In this document: positions 16,592 through 25,800 of the stretch, in pieces
How the letters are laid out: the number at the start of each line of letters is the position of its first letter
Position numbering within the stretch: position 1 is the stretch's first letter
NCBI GenBank assembly: GCA_016703105.1
Contig: JADJCS010000001.1
Span: 556,392-620,391 of the forward strand
Source: Flavobacteriales bacterium
Lineage (GTDB): Bacteria; Bacteroidota; Bacteroidia; Flavobacteriales_F; PHOS-HE28
DNA: 64,000 nt
Direction of reading: 5' to 3'
Position numbers and translations under genes: made by a program
Notes under the pieces: generated by a model
Told to the model about the DNA's origin: nothing
The model's database searches: none
Seen by the model: only the letters and a program-made list of their open reading frames with translations

Positions 16592-17647
16592 ATGGCCAAG
16601 CAACACAAGCCCGCTCGAAAGGCGGCCCCATCCCGCACTGGACGCGGCCAAGCGGGAAAGACCACCAAGTCCCGAAGCAAGGGTGCGAAGGCGCCGCCCA
16701 AGGTCTCGGTCAAGAAGAAGGTCACGAAGAAAGCAGCGGGACCGAAAAGCCAAAGCACGAAAAAAGGTGCGGGGCCAGCCCGGAGCAAGGCCGTACCAGC
16801 TAAAAAGGGGAAGTCCCTGAGAGTGGTCCCTCCTACAAAGCAGAGATCCGGCCAGGCGAAGCCGGTGAAGGTGGCTAGAAAAAAGACCCCGCCGCGCGCA
16901 GTGGCGAAGCCGGCCCGCCCCGCACCAAAAGTGGCCGCGAAAAAGCCCGTGAAGAAGGGCGAGACCAGCGTGAAAAAGACGAGCGCTCCAACGACAAAGC
17001 CCGTCGTCCTAAAAAAAGCCGCTGTGAAGGGCATCGCAGCCGCGCAAACGCCGCCGGCCACAACTGGAGCAAAGGTCCTGCTGGATCGCACACCCATTGT
17101 CGCAAAGCCCCCTGCCCCCGCAGTTACCAAAGCAACGGAGAACGCGGAAAAGCCCCCAGCAAGCGCATCGAAGAAGAAGGCCCCCAGCCCACCCAGCGGC
17201 CAACCCATCCAAGCGGTGATGATGGGGTTGGAGCAGAGCGCCGCTCCGGCCAAAGCGATGAAGCGGGCATTGAAGGAACGATTCGTCGTGGAATTCCCCG
17301 TGCGGAGCACACCGCATGTGCTCTACGAATTGATCAGTACACCGAGCGGTTTCAGCGAGTGGTTCTGCGATGATGTCGACGCGCGCGGCGATGAGCATGT
17401 GTTCTTCTGGGGCGCCGAGCAACAAAAGGCGCTCTGTATCGGCCGCAAGGCGGGCGAACTCATCCGTTTCCGGTGGATGGAGGACGAGGATCCCGGCGCG
17501 TTCTTCGAATTGCGCATCCGCGTGGACGACATGACCAACGATGTGGCTTTGGTGGTGACCGACCACGCCTGGCCCAAAGACGTGGAGGGCGCGCGCCAAC
17601 TCTGGACCTCCCAGGTGGCACAATTGGTGCGTGTGATCGGCGCCTGA
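16592..17647 (+). CDS. START-like domain protein with a ~220-residue H1-like basic N-terminal tail
   Basis: The C-terminal ~120 residues (from LKERFVVEFPVRSTPHVLYE to VAQLVRVIGA) match the START-like/AHSA1-type small domain found as a stand-alone ~130-residue protein in Bacteroidota (segments TPSGFSEWFCDDV and FRWMEDEDPGAFFEL). Ahead of it is a long disordered region dominated by Lys, Ala, Pro and Thr (for example KKKVTKKAAGPKSQSTKK and VAAKKPVKKGETSVKK), resembling histone H1 tails. The start MAKQHKPARKA follows a TACCTTGC element at 16576-16583 by 8 nt. The tail suggests nucleic-acid binding; the ligand and role are unknown. It resembles the tail on the Thx-like protein. Confidence 0.8.
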   Translation: MAKQHKPARKAAPSRTGRGQAGKTTKSRSKGAKAPPKVSVKKKVTKKAAGPKSQSTKKGAGPARSKAVPAKKGKSLRVVPPTKQRSGQAKPVKVARKKTPPRAVAKPARPAPKVAAKKPVKKGETSVKKTSAPTTKPVVLKKAAVKGIAAAQTPPATTGAKVLLDRTPIVAKPPAPAVTKATENAEKPPASASKKKAPSPPSGQPIQAVMMGLEQSAAPAKAMKRALKERFVVEFPVRSTPHVLYELISTPSGFSEWFCDDVDARGDEHVFFWGAEQQKALCIGRKAGELIRFRWMEDEDPGAFFELRIRVDDMTNDVALVVTDHAWPKDVEGARQLWTSQVAQLVRVIGA

Positions 17648-17652
17648 GCCGG

Positions 17653-17660
17653 TACCTTCG
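17653..17660 (+). promoter_or_regulatory. -7 promoter element TACCTTCG for the lptF/G-glycosyltransferase operon
   Basis: TAnnTTCG variant directly after the preceding stop codon and 46 nt upstream of the permease ATG at 17707. Confidence 0.4.
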
Positions 17661-17706
17661 CTTCTCGCACTTGCTTTGGGGAAGGGTCCCCGGCCTTTCG
17701 CGCCCG

Positions 17707-19158
17707 ATGAAGAGGCTTCACCGTCTGGTCCTTTCCGCCTACGTCGGCCCCTTGGTGGTCACGTTCGTCATCGTGCTCTTCATCCTCAGCATGCAGTTCC
17801 TGTGGAAGTACGTGGACGACCTGATGGGCAAGGGGCTTCCGTGGTACACGCTGACCGAACTGATGATCTATGCGACGGCCAGCTTCGTACCGCTCGCGCT
17901 TCCGCTGGCCGTGCTCCTCAGCTCGATCATGACGCTCGGAGGTCTCGGAGAGAACAGTGAACTCACCCCGATGCGTTCCGCCGGGCTCCATCTCTTCCGT
18001 ATTCTACTGCCGCTCCTGCTCCTTGTCGTGGCCCTGAGCGGGTTCTCCTTTTTCTTCAGCAACAACATCCTGCCGATCGCGAACTTGAAGATGCAGAGTT
18101 TGCTCTGGGATGTGACACGCAAGAAACCGGCCATGAACCTGCAGCCCGGTGTCTTCTACAACGGGATCGATGGCTTGAGCATCCGTGTGCGGAACAAGGA
18201 CCAGGAAAGCGGTACCCTCGAGGATGTGCTGATCTATGACCATCGGGATCCCTTCCAAGGCAACCGCACGGTGGTGCGTGCGCGCACCGGGAGCATGCAG
18301 CGGAGCACCGACGGGAACTCCCTGCTGCTCACGTTGCATGACGGGCACTTCTACGACGCGCGTGATCCGGCAGGAAAGCCGCGGCACGATCAAGCCCTCG
18401 TCCACGGCACCTTCGAGACCGACGTGGTACGCATGGACCTGAGCGGACTCGGCCTGAACCGCACGGACGAGGACCTTTTCAAGGACCACTACAAGATGCT
18501 CACCATCGGGCAGTTGGCTAAGCAGGAGGATACCCTGCGCATCAAGCTGGCCTTGCGCATCAACGGTCAACAGCACCACTTGCGCAATACCTCCTGGATC
18601 ACCCGGGATAGCGTCACCGTGAGCGGACCCGGCGAAGCGCAGGACCAAGCGGTGTACCTCGCCACGCTCGGACCCGAGGACCGTGCGAGCGTGTACGATC
18701 AAGCCATCGCGATGGCACGCAGCACTTTGCAATACCTGGAACGCACCGTGACGGAGCGCTCGGCCGCACGCGAGCAGATCACCCGATTCCAGGTGGAGTG
18801 GCACCGCAAACCGATGCTCGCATTCGCGTGCATCATCTTCTTCTTCATCGGGGCGCCCCTCGGCGCTATCATCCGGAAAGGTGGCATGGGATTGCCCACC
18901 GTGTTCGCGATCGTGTTCTTCCTGATCTTCCATATCGTATCGTTCAGCACCGAGAAGTTGGTGATCTCCGACAAGCTCGGCCCCTGGCCGGGCATGTGGG
19001 TGAGCAGCCTGGTACTCCTGCCCATCGGGCTTTTCCTGACCTGGAAGGCCACAACGGACAGTCCTCTGTTCGATCGCGATGCGTATTATCGCGGCTGGGT
19101 CCGCTTTACGGCCCGATGGCGCCCGGCGCACAATGCGGATCCTCCAACTGTGCCATAA
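17707..19158 (+). CDS. LptF/LptG-family LPS export permease
   Basis: An inner-membrane permease subunit that, with the LptB ATPase, pulls lipopolysaccharide out of the membrane towards the Lpt bridge. Three membrane helices lie in the first ~125 residues (YVGPLVVTFVIVLFILSMQF; LPLAVLLSSIMTLGGLGENS with the family's ELTPMRSAG coupling segment), then a ~270-residue periplasmic beta-jellyroll, then three C-terminal helices (ACIIFFFIGAPLGAIIRKGG). Length 483 residues is longer than E. coli LptF/G, as usual in Bacteroidota. LptF and LptG cannot be told apart here and no second copy is adjacent. Its end overlaps the next glycosyltransferase by 26 bp. Confidence 0.9.
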   Translation: MKRLHRLVLSAYVGPLVVTFVIVLFILSMQFLWKYVDDLMGKGLPWYTLTELMIYATASFVPLALPLAVLLSSIMTLGGLGENSELTPMRSAGLHLFRILLPLLLLVVALSGFSFFFSNNILPIANLKMQSLLWDVTRKKPAMNLQPGVFYNGIDGLSIRVRNKDQESGTLEDVLIYDHRDPFQGNRTVVRARTGSMQRSTDGNSLLLTLHDGHFYDARDPAGKPRHDQALVHGTFETDVVRMDLSGLGLNRTDEDLFKDHYKMLTIGQLAKQEDTLRIKLALRINGQQHHLRNTSWITRDSVTVSGPGEAQDQAVYLATLGPEDRASVYDQAIAMARSTLQYLERTVTERSAAREQITRFQVEWHRKPMLAFACIIFFFIGAPLGAIIRKGGMGLPTVFAIVFFLIFHIVSFSTEKLVISDKLGPWPGMWVSSLVLLPIGLFLTWKATTDSPLFDRDAYYRGWVRFTARWRPAHNADPPTVP

Positions 19159-20335
19159 GCCTCCCTACCCGCCCATTGATGGCGGCAGCAAGGCCATGCA
19201 CAACCTGACCCGTGGCCTGCTCGCGAGCGGCCATGCGGTTAAGGTCCTCTGTATCCGCACTCCGAAGCACCCTCTGGATCCCGCGGACCTTCCAGCTGCT
19301 TATGTAAAGGCCACGCGGATCGAAAGCAGCTATGTGGACACGTCCTTGAACGCCGTGGACGCTTTCACCGACCTGATCACCGCGGACAATTACAACATCA
19401 GCCGGTTCTTCTCACCGGATATGGACATCCTGTTGATCCGTACGTTGAGCTCCGAAGCGTTCGATGTGGTCCTGCTCGAGAGCCTGTTCATGACGCCCTA
19501 CATCGCCACCATCCGGCGGTATTCCAAAGCGCCGATCGTTCTGCGCTCGCACAATCTCGAGCATGTGATCCAGGAGCGGATCGCGAGCGGAGAACGCAAC
19601 ATCATCAAGCGTCCGTACCGGCGCTTTCTCGCACGTCAGCTGAAAGAATACGAGATGGCGGTGATGGACCGCGTGGACGGCGTGGCGGCGATCAGCCCGG
19701 CGGATGCCGAACACTTCGCGGCCCATGGCAAGCGCACGCGGATCACCACGATCCCCTTCGGTGTCGCGCCGGAGGAATACGCGGTGGCCCCACCCACTGA
19801 TCGCGCGCCTGTCTTCTTCCATTTAGGCAGCATGGACTGGTTGCCGAACATCGAAGGGATCCGCTGGTTGTTGGAGCAGGTGTGGCCCAAGGTGATCAAG
19901 CGCCACCCCAAGGCACGTCTGCACCTCGCCGGCAACCAGATGCCCAAGGACCTGTTGGCACTGGACGTCGACGGCCTGCAGGTGAAGGGCCGGGTAAAGA
20001 ACGCCAACGACTACATGGCGCAACGGCAAGTGATGTTGGTACCCTTGTTCAGTGCGGGCGGTATGCGCGTGAAGATCGTCGAGGGTATGGCATTGGGCAA
20101 GTGCGTGATCAGCACCCCTATGGGTGCCGAGGGCATCCAAGTGACGGATGGCAAGGACATCCTGCTCGCCCGGAACACCGCGGAATTCGTTGATCGCATG
20201 GAGCGCGTCCTGACCGAACCCGATCTGGCCTTGCGCATCGGAACGCATGCCCGCAAGCTGATCGAGAACCGCTACAGCGACAAACGCATCGTGAACGACC
20301 TGGTCGCGTTCTTTCGCACAGTGTCCAAGGCATGA
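19133..20335 (+). CDS. Glycosyltransferase family 4 protein
   Basis: A 400-residue GT-B glycosyltransferase. The N-terminal acceptor domain starts MRILQLCHKPPYPPIDGGSK (glycine-rich loop). The nucleotide-sugar site is in the C-terminal domain: FFHLGSMDWLPNIEGI, GRVKNANDYMAQRQV, and VKIVEGMALGKCVISTPMGA with the EX7E-like glutamates. It overlaps lptF/G by 26 bp and the next glycosyltransferase by 4 bp, so all three are probably co-translated and act on cell-surface glycolipid. The sugar and acceptor are unknown. Confidence 0.88.
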   Translation: MRILQLCHKPPYPPIDGGSKAMHNLTRGLLASGHAVKVLCIRTPKHPLDPADLPAAYVKATRIESSYVDTSLNAVDAFTDLITADNYNISRFFSPDMDILLIRTLSSEAFDVVLLESLFMTPYIATIRRYSKAPIVLRSHNLEHVIQERIASGERNIIKRPYRRFLARQLKEYEMAVMDRVDGVAAISPADAEHFAAHGKRTRITTIPFGVAPEEYAVAPPTDRAPVFFHLGSMDWLPNIEGIRWLLEQVWPKVIKRHPKARLHLAGNQMPKDLLALDVDGLQVKGRVKNANDYMAQRQVMLVPLFSAGGMRVKIVEGMALGKCVISTPMGAEGIQVTDGKDILLARNTAEFVDRMERVLTEPDLALRIGTHARKLIENRYSDKRIVNDLVAFFRTVSKA

Positions 20336-21543
20336 AGTTGTTCGTGCTGCTCTCCCGCGTTCCTTTTCCGTTGGAGAAGGGGGACAAATTGCGCGCCTAC
20401 CACCTGGTGAAGCGTCTCGCGGCCCGGCATGAGGTCTATCTGTGCTGCCTGACGGACCAACCGATCATTGACGACCATCTCGCCCATCTGCGCACGTTCT
20501 GCCATCATCTTGAGGTGATCCCGCTTCCCCGATGGCGCATCATCTGGAAGCTGGCCACTGCCGTTTTCTCGCGCCTTCCCTATCAAGTGGCCTATTTCCA
20601 CCATCGGGCGGCCCAGCGCAAGGTCGATGCCGCCATCGCACGCTTCCGTCCGGACCATGTGCTCTGCCAGTTGGTGCGGACCAGTGAATACGTGCGCCGC
20701 CACCTGCAGCTGCCGAAGACCCTTGATTATATGGATACCCTGAGCAAGGGAATGGAACGGCGCACCGAAACGGCCATTGCCTTGTTCCGTCCTCTCCTCC
20801 TGGCGGAGACCAGACGGTTGATCACGTACGAGAACCTCATGTTCGATCTGTTCGACAACCGCATCATCATCTCGAAACAGGACCGGGATTACGTGTACCA
20901 TCCCCATCGGGACCAAATGGCGGTGATCCCGAACGGGGTGGACACCGACCACTTCAACCCCATGCCCGGCGAGAAGAAGTACGATCTGCTCTTCACGGGG
21001 AACATGAACTACCCGCCGAACATCGACAGTGTGATCTACCTGGTGAACAAGGTGCTCCCTCTGGTGCGTGCGGAAAGGCCGGACATCACCCTCCTGATCA
21101 GCGGGGTCGATCCCAGCCCGCGCATCCGTGAGCTCGCGGAACGCGATCCGCAAGTGGTCGTGTCCGGTTGGGTCAAGGACATCCGTGTGTCCTATGCCTC
21201 GGCCCGGATCTTCGTGGCACCCATGCAGATAGGCACGGGCCTCCAGAATAAATTGCTCGAGGCCATGGCCATGGGGCTGCCTTGCATCACCTCCTCCCTG
21301 GCGAACAACGCGGTGGGTGCGCCGCCGGGCCAGGCGATACTGATCGGCCACACACCGACCGATTATGCGGTCCATATCCTGCGCCTGCTCGAGCATCCCG
21401 AGGAACGCGAAATGCTGGCGGCGAACGGGCTGCGGTTCGTGCGCTCCCATTTCGATTGGGCCACCGCCGCCGACGCCCTGGACCGCCTGATCACCGGGCA
21501 CCCCGGGCCTGTGGAAAGCCCTGGCCATCGCGCGATCGGCTAA
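20332..21543 (+). CDS. Glycosyltransferase family 4 protein (sugar transferase)
   Basis: A 403-residue GT-B glycosyltransferase starting MKLFVLLSRVPFPLEKGDK. The donor-binding half shows VIPNGVDTDHFNPM, DLLFTGNMNYPPNIDSV, VSGWVKDIRVSYASAR and NKLLEAMAMGLPCITSS, the pattern of the exosortase-associated/PEP-CTERM-type GT4 sugar transferases. Its ATG overlaps the upstream stop (ATGA). It is probably paralogous in function to the upstream gene, adding successive sugars to a surface glycan (inference from context). Confidence 0.88.
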   Translation: MKLFVLLSRVPFPLEKGDKLRAYHLVKRLAARHEVYLCCLTDQPIIDDHLAHLRTFCHHLEVIPLPRWRIIWKLATAVFSRLPYQVAYFHHRAAQRKVDAAIARFRPDHVLCQLVRTSEYVRRHLQLPKTLDYMDTLSKGMERRTETAIALFRPLLLAETRRLITYENLMFDLFDNRIIISKQDRDYVYHPHRDQMAVIPNGVDTDHFNPMPGEKKYDLLFTGNMNYPPNIDSVIYLVNKVLPLVRAERPDITLLISGVDPSPRIRELAERDPQVVVSGWVKDIRVSYASARIFVAPMQIGTGLQNKLLEAMAMGLPCITSSLANNAVGAPPGQAILIGHTPTDYAVHILRLLEHPEEREMLAANGLRFVRSHFDWATAADALDRLITGHPGPVESPGHRAIG

Positions 21544-21588
21544 CTTCGCGGCCGCTGGAAAGCGCGTGGTGCGCGCTGTCACGAACGC

Positions 21589-22824
21589 ATGAAGAAGATC
21601 CTGGACCCCATTGAAGAGGCCATCGCGGAGATCCGCGCGGGCAAAGTGGTGATCGTCGTGGACGACGAGGACCGTGAGAACGAGGGCGACTTCATCACTG
21701 CAGCACGCAATGCCACACCGGAAGTGGTGAACTTCATGGCCACCCATGGCCGCGGCCTCATCTGCGCTCCGCTCACCGAAGACCGCTGCAAGGAACTCGA
21801 CCTGGACATGATGGTCGAGGACAACACCGCCGTGCATGGGACCCCCTTCACCGTGAGCATCGATCTGAAAGGCCACGGCACCACCACTGGCATCAGCGCC
21901 AGCGATCGTAGCAAGACCATCATCGCCCTCATCGATCCCACCACCCGCCCGCACGACCTGGGAAGACCCGGGCACATCTTCCCACTGAAGGCCCGCGACG
22001 GCGGTGTGCTGCGACGCACGGGCCATACCGAAGCCACCATCGACCTCGCCCGCCTGGCCGGTTGCGAACCCGCAGGCGTGCTGGTGGAAGTGCTGAACGA
22101 GGACGGCACCATGGCCCGCCTGCCGCAGTTGCGCGCCATCGCCGACCGCTTCGGTCTGAAGCTCGTGAGCATCGAAGACCTGGTGGCCTACCGCATGCGC
22201 ACCGAATCGCTCATCGAGCGACAGGTGCAAGTGAAACTGCCTACCGAGCACGGTGATTTCGACCTGATCGCCTACCGACAGACCACCACGGGTGAAGAGC
22301 ACCTGGCCCTTGTGAAAGGCACGTGGACAAAAGACGACCCCGTGATGGTGCGCGTGCATTCCTCCTGCGTGACGGGTGACATTTTCGGCAGCCATCGTTG
22401 CGATTGTGGCGCGCAGCTGCATGCCGCCATGGAACTGGTGGAGCTCGACGGCCGTGGTGTGGTCCTTTACATGCAACAAGAAGGACGCGGTATCGGATTG
22501 ATCAACAAGCTGAAGGCCTACGCGTTGCAAGAACAGGGCCTGGACACCGTAGAGGCGAACCTGCAACTCGGCTTCGACATGGACGCACGGGACTACGGGG
22601 TCGGTGCACAGATCCTGCACGATCTCGGCGTACGCAAAATGCGCCTGCTCACCAACAATCCCAAGAAGCGGACGGGATTGATCGGGTACGGGCTTGAGAT
22701 CGTAGAGAACCTGCCGATCGAGATCCCGGCGAACGCGCACAACGCGCACTACCTCCTGACCAAGAAGCTGAAGCTGGGCCACGAGTTGAAGCTCCCGGCC
22801 GCGCGAACGAAAGAGGGCGCTTGA
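21589..22824 (+). CDS. ribBA: Bifunctional DHBP synthase / GTP cyclohydrolase II
   Basis: RibBA carries out the two entry steps of riboflavin synthesis. Residues 1 to ~205 are the RibB domain (DDEDRENEGDFITAA active-site loop and GHTEATIDLARLAG), making 3,4-dihydroxy-2-butanone 4-phosphate from ribulose 5-phosphate. Residues ~210-411 are the RibA domain, with the zinc ligands in SSCVTGDIFGSHRCDCGAQL and the GTP-binding YMQQEGRGIGLINKLKAY. Both active sites look complete. A TAACTTCG element overlapping the previous stop (21541-21548) may be its promoter. No FMN riboswitch is visible in the short leader. Confidence 0.96.
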   Translation: MKKILDPIEEAIAEIRAGKVVIVVDDEDRENEGDFITAARNATPEVVNFMATHGRGLICAPLTEDRCKELDLDMMVEDNTAVHGTPFTVSIDLKGHGTTTGISASDRSKTIIALIDPTTRPHDLGRPGHIFPLKARDGGVLRRTGHTEATIDLARLAGCEPAGVLVEVLNEDGTMARLPQLRAIADRFGLKLVSIEDLVAYRMRTESLIERQVQVKLPTEHGDFDLIAYRQTTTGEEHLALVKGTWTKDDPVMVRVHSSCVTGDIFGSHRCDCGAQLHAAMELVELDGRGVVLYMQQEGRGIGLINKLKAYALQEQGLDTVEANLQLGFDMDARDYGVGAQILHDLGVRKMRLLTNNPKKRTGLIGYGLEIVENLPIEIPANAHNAHYLLTKKLKLGHELKLPAARTKEGA

Positions 22825-22845
22825 GCCGTCCTTCCCGGTGATCCT

Positions 22846-25800
22846 TCAAGGAGACGTGACGTTCACCGGCGCAGGTGGTCTTTCCTTCTTGGACCGGAGC
22901 GAGCCCTTCAGACGTCGCCAAAGTTCGCCCACGGTATTGAATTCAATGCGATAGGCCAGGCCCGCACCTTGGGTGGTGGCCGCCTGGTCCACCTGGTTCA
23001 GGTTGCGATCATTGCTCTGGCTGAACGCCTTGAAACGGAACCGCCCGTTATCGGTGATCAGGTACTCGGCCATGAAGTCGCCCACCAACGCGTTGCTCTG
23101 TTGGCTCGAGGTGGAACCGTACTGAACACCCACGTTGGTGCTCAACACCAAGCGTTCGTTGAAGAGCTGGGTGCTCACGGCCACCTCCAGTTCATCCTGG
23201 GTGAGGTCGTCGCCGGGCCGGTAGTTGAAGCCCAGGTCGACATCGTTGCTGAGCCGGTTCAGCCAGTTGCTCACCTGGTTGCTGAGCAGTTCGCTCCCTG
23301 AACTGCTCACCACGTTGCCCCTGGTCGCGGTGCTGTTGTTGGCCAATCCTAAACGGTCCACCGGAAGGAAGCGGTTCAATACGATGAGCGAGAACACCTG
23401 CCGGTTCAACTCATCGGGATCGCTCACCAAGCTGTTCACTTGGGTGCGCACCCCTTCATCCACCGATGGCAACCGGATGTCGAAACCGATATCGGGGTTC
23501 ACCAAGCGGTCCGTCAAGTGCATGATCACCTCCACCGGTACGCGCTTCAGCAGCGCGTCCGACCGCTCCGCGGGAATGATGTCGATCAAAGGGGCGCGCA
23601 GCTTGTACAACGCGTTGACGTTGAGTTGGGCATCGAGGGGATCGCCGAACCAGGTGATATGACCTCCCGGCTCCACCTCAAAGCGCTTGTTCACCACGTT
23701 CCGCAATGTGAACAAGTAGCTCCCCGTGGTGAGTTCGACATCGCCCCACATGGCCAGATCACCCGCCGGGGTCACTTCCATGGTCACGTTCCCCTGCCCG
23801 CTGCCTTCGAGGATGTCACCGACCGTGGGGTCGAAGATCAACTCGAACCGTGCATCGGGGGTCACCTCCACGTTCATGTCCAACCGTACCCCGCTCAGAT
23901 CGACCGGTGCGGCCAGGGTGTCGGGGTCCAGTGTGCCCGCATGGAAGCGTACGTAGTCGATCCCGCCCACGTCCTTCCCGCTGCCCAACGGTAGCCCGAT
24001 CACCGTTCCCTTGTCTGTGCGCCCATCGAAGGTCACCTCCAAGTTGCCCTGATATCCGCTCACTTGCACATCGCCGGTAGCGTACACCTTCCCATAGAAG
24101 AGCTCATTGTCCAATGAGGTGGTGTTCAAGCACAGGAAACGGTCGACCTCCAGGGTCACATCATAATCCCACTTGCTGAAGCCCTTATGATTGATGGTGC
24201 CGGTGGCTTTGGCCAGGTGGCCTTCCTGGTCCTTCAATGGGACCAGGTCCAACCAGAACGCGTCAGGCAGCACTCGCACCTCATCGGTGAAACTGTAGAA
24301 CGTGTTGAGGTAGTCGATCCGCAGACCCGCGTCCTTCAGAAGGGCGGTGCCCTCCACCTGGGGCTCACTCAACATCCCGCCCACATGGATGGTTCCGGAT
24401 AGCTCGCCCTTTATATCGCTCACTCCTTCCGGCAAGTACGGGTCGATGAAGGCCAAGTCGAGATCGTCGAGGAGCAGGTTCAGGTCGAGTTGTTCGCGAT
24501 CGCGGCCGGGAGCGATCCTGCCGGTGAACTCGAGCGCGCGCAGCGTATCGCGTTGCACCGTGCCGTTCACGTCCATCTCGCGACGCCCATCGTGCCAAGA
24601 GGCGGCGAACTTGATGTCGCCCACCGGCTTGTCGGCCACACGCAAGGAATCCAGGCAGATGTAACTCAGCAGGTAGGGCTCACCGAAGGCATCGAAGAGG
24701 CGCCCATCGCCGCTCACCGTCCCGTGCAAAGAGGGCCCGGCATAGAAAGGCCGGAGATGATCGAGCCGCACGCCATCCAATAGGAAGCCGATCGCTTTCT
24801 CCGGGTCCTTGGAGAGTATGCCTTCGATCTCAACACGTTCTTCGCCGTTCCGCATCCGAAGCGAGTCGACCAGAAGTTCATCGTTCGCATAGTGCAGCCG
24901 GGTGGTGCCCTGGCTCTTCCAACTGCCAAGCCCGAAATGGAGCTCGGAGGGAAGGAGGTCGATCTCCACATCGGTCGGGCCGTTCACCAGGCCGCGCAGA
25001 TCCAGCTTCCCATGGGTACCGCCCGATGAGCCTCCCCAACCCATGGTGAGGATCACTTCGTCCTGATAGGCTTTACCGGTGATGTCGATACCCGTGAGGT
25101 ACGTGCTGTCCGTAAGGTGCTGTCGATCGCTGCGGGCACTGAAGGCCAGTACATCCAGGGTTTTGTCGAGGAATAAAGTGACCGAATCGCCCTTGATGGC
25201 GCCATAGGTGAAATGGGGCAGCACCGCGCCAAGTGAAAGGTCGAAGGTGCGTGAATCGAAACCGCCCTCGAAGGTGGCCCCTGCACCTGCGGACAGTCCT
25301 GGCACAAGGCGGTTCAGCAGACTATCGATGGCCTTCAGTTCGATGTTGAAATCGAAATACTGCTCCTCCTGCACATACTCCACTTGCTCGCTCAGCGCGG
25401 GGAATACGCTGAAGACCACGTTCCGGAAAGCCTCGGGGAGGAGCGTAGGCAGGAAGATACCTCGCACATGGGCGTCGGCCATGGACGAACGAAGCGTGAG
25501 CACCGGTTGTCCGTCGCTCCGACCGCTCGAGACCTCCGCATCACCGAGTTCCAGCAGGCCCTTATCATCGCAGTAGGTGAGGTCTTTCACGGAGAGCGTG
25601 CCCTTGAGCGAATCCGGGGCGAGCTCCCCGCGCGCGTCGATCGAGAAACTCACTTCGCCCAAATGTTGCTTGGGCAGCACGCGTAGCCCGAAGAGATCGG
25701 CGTGGCGGACCGCTGCGGTGAAATCCACCTTCGGCCAGCGCCCCCGCAGGTCGGCCAGGCCATCGAAGGTCAACTGTAGGTAGGGATCATCGCATTCCAA

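Noticed and set aside
20272..22782. 836-codon open frame antisense to the glycosyltransferase and ribBA genes
   Set aside because: It is antisense to three clear gene sections, has low-complexity His/Val/Gln-rich content, and arises from GC-rich codon bias.
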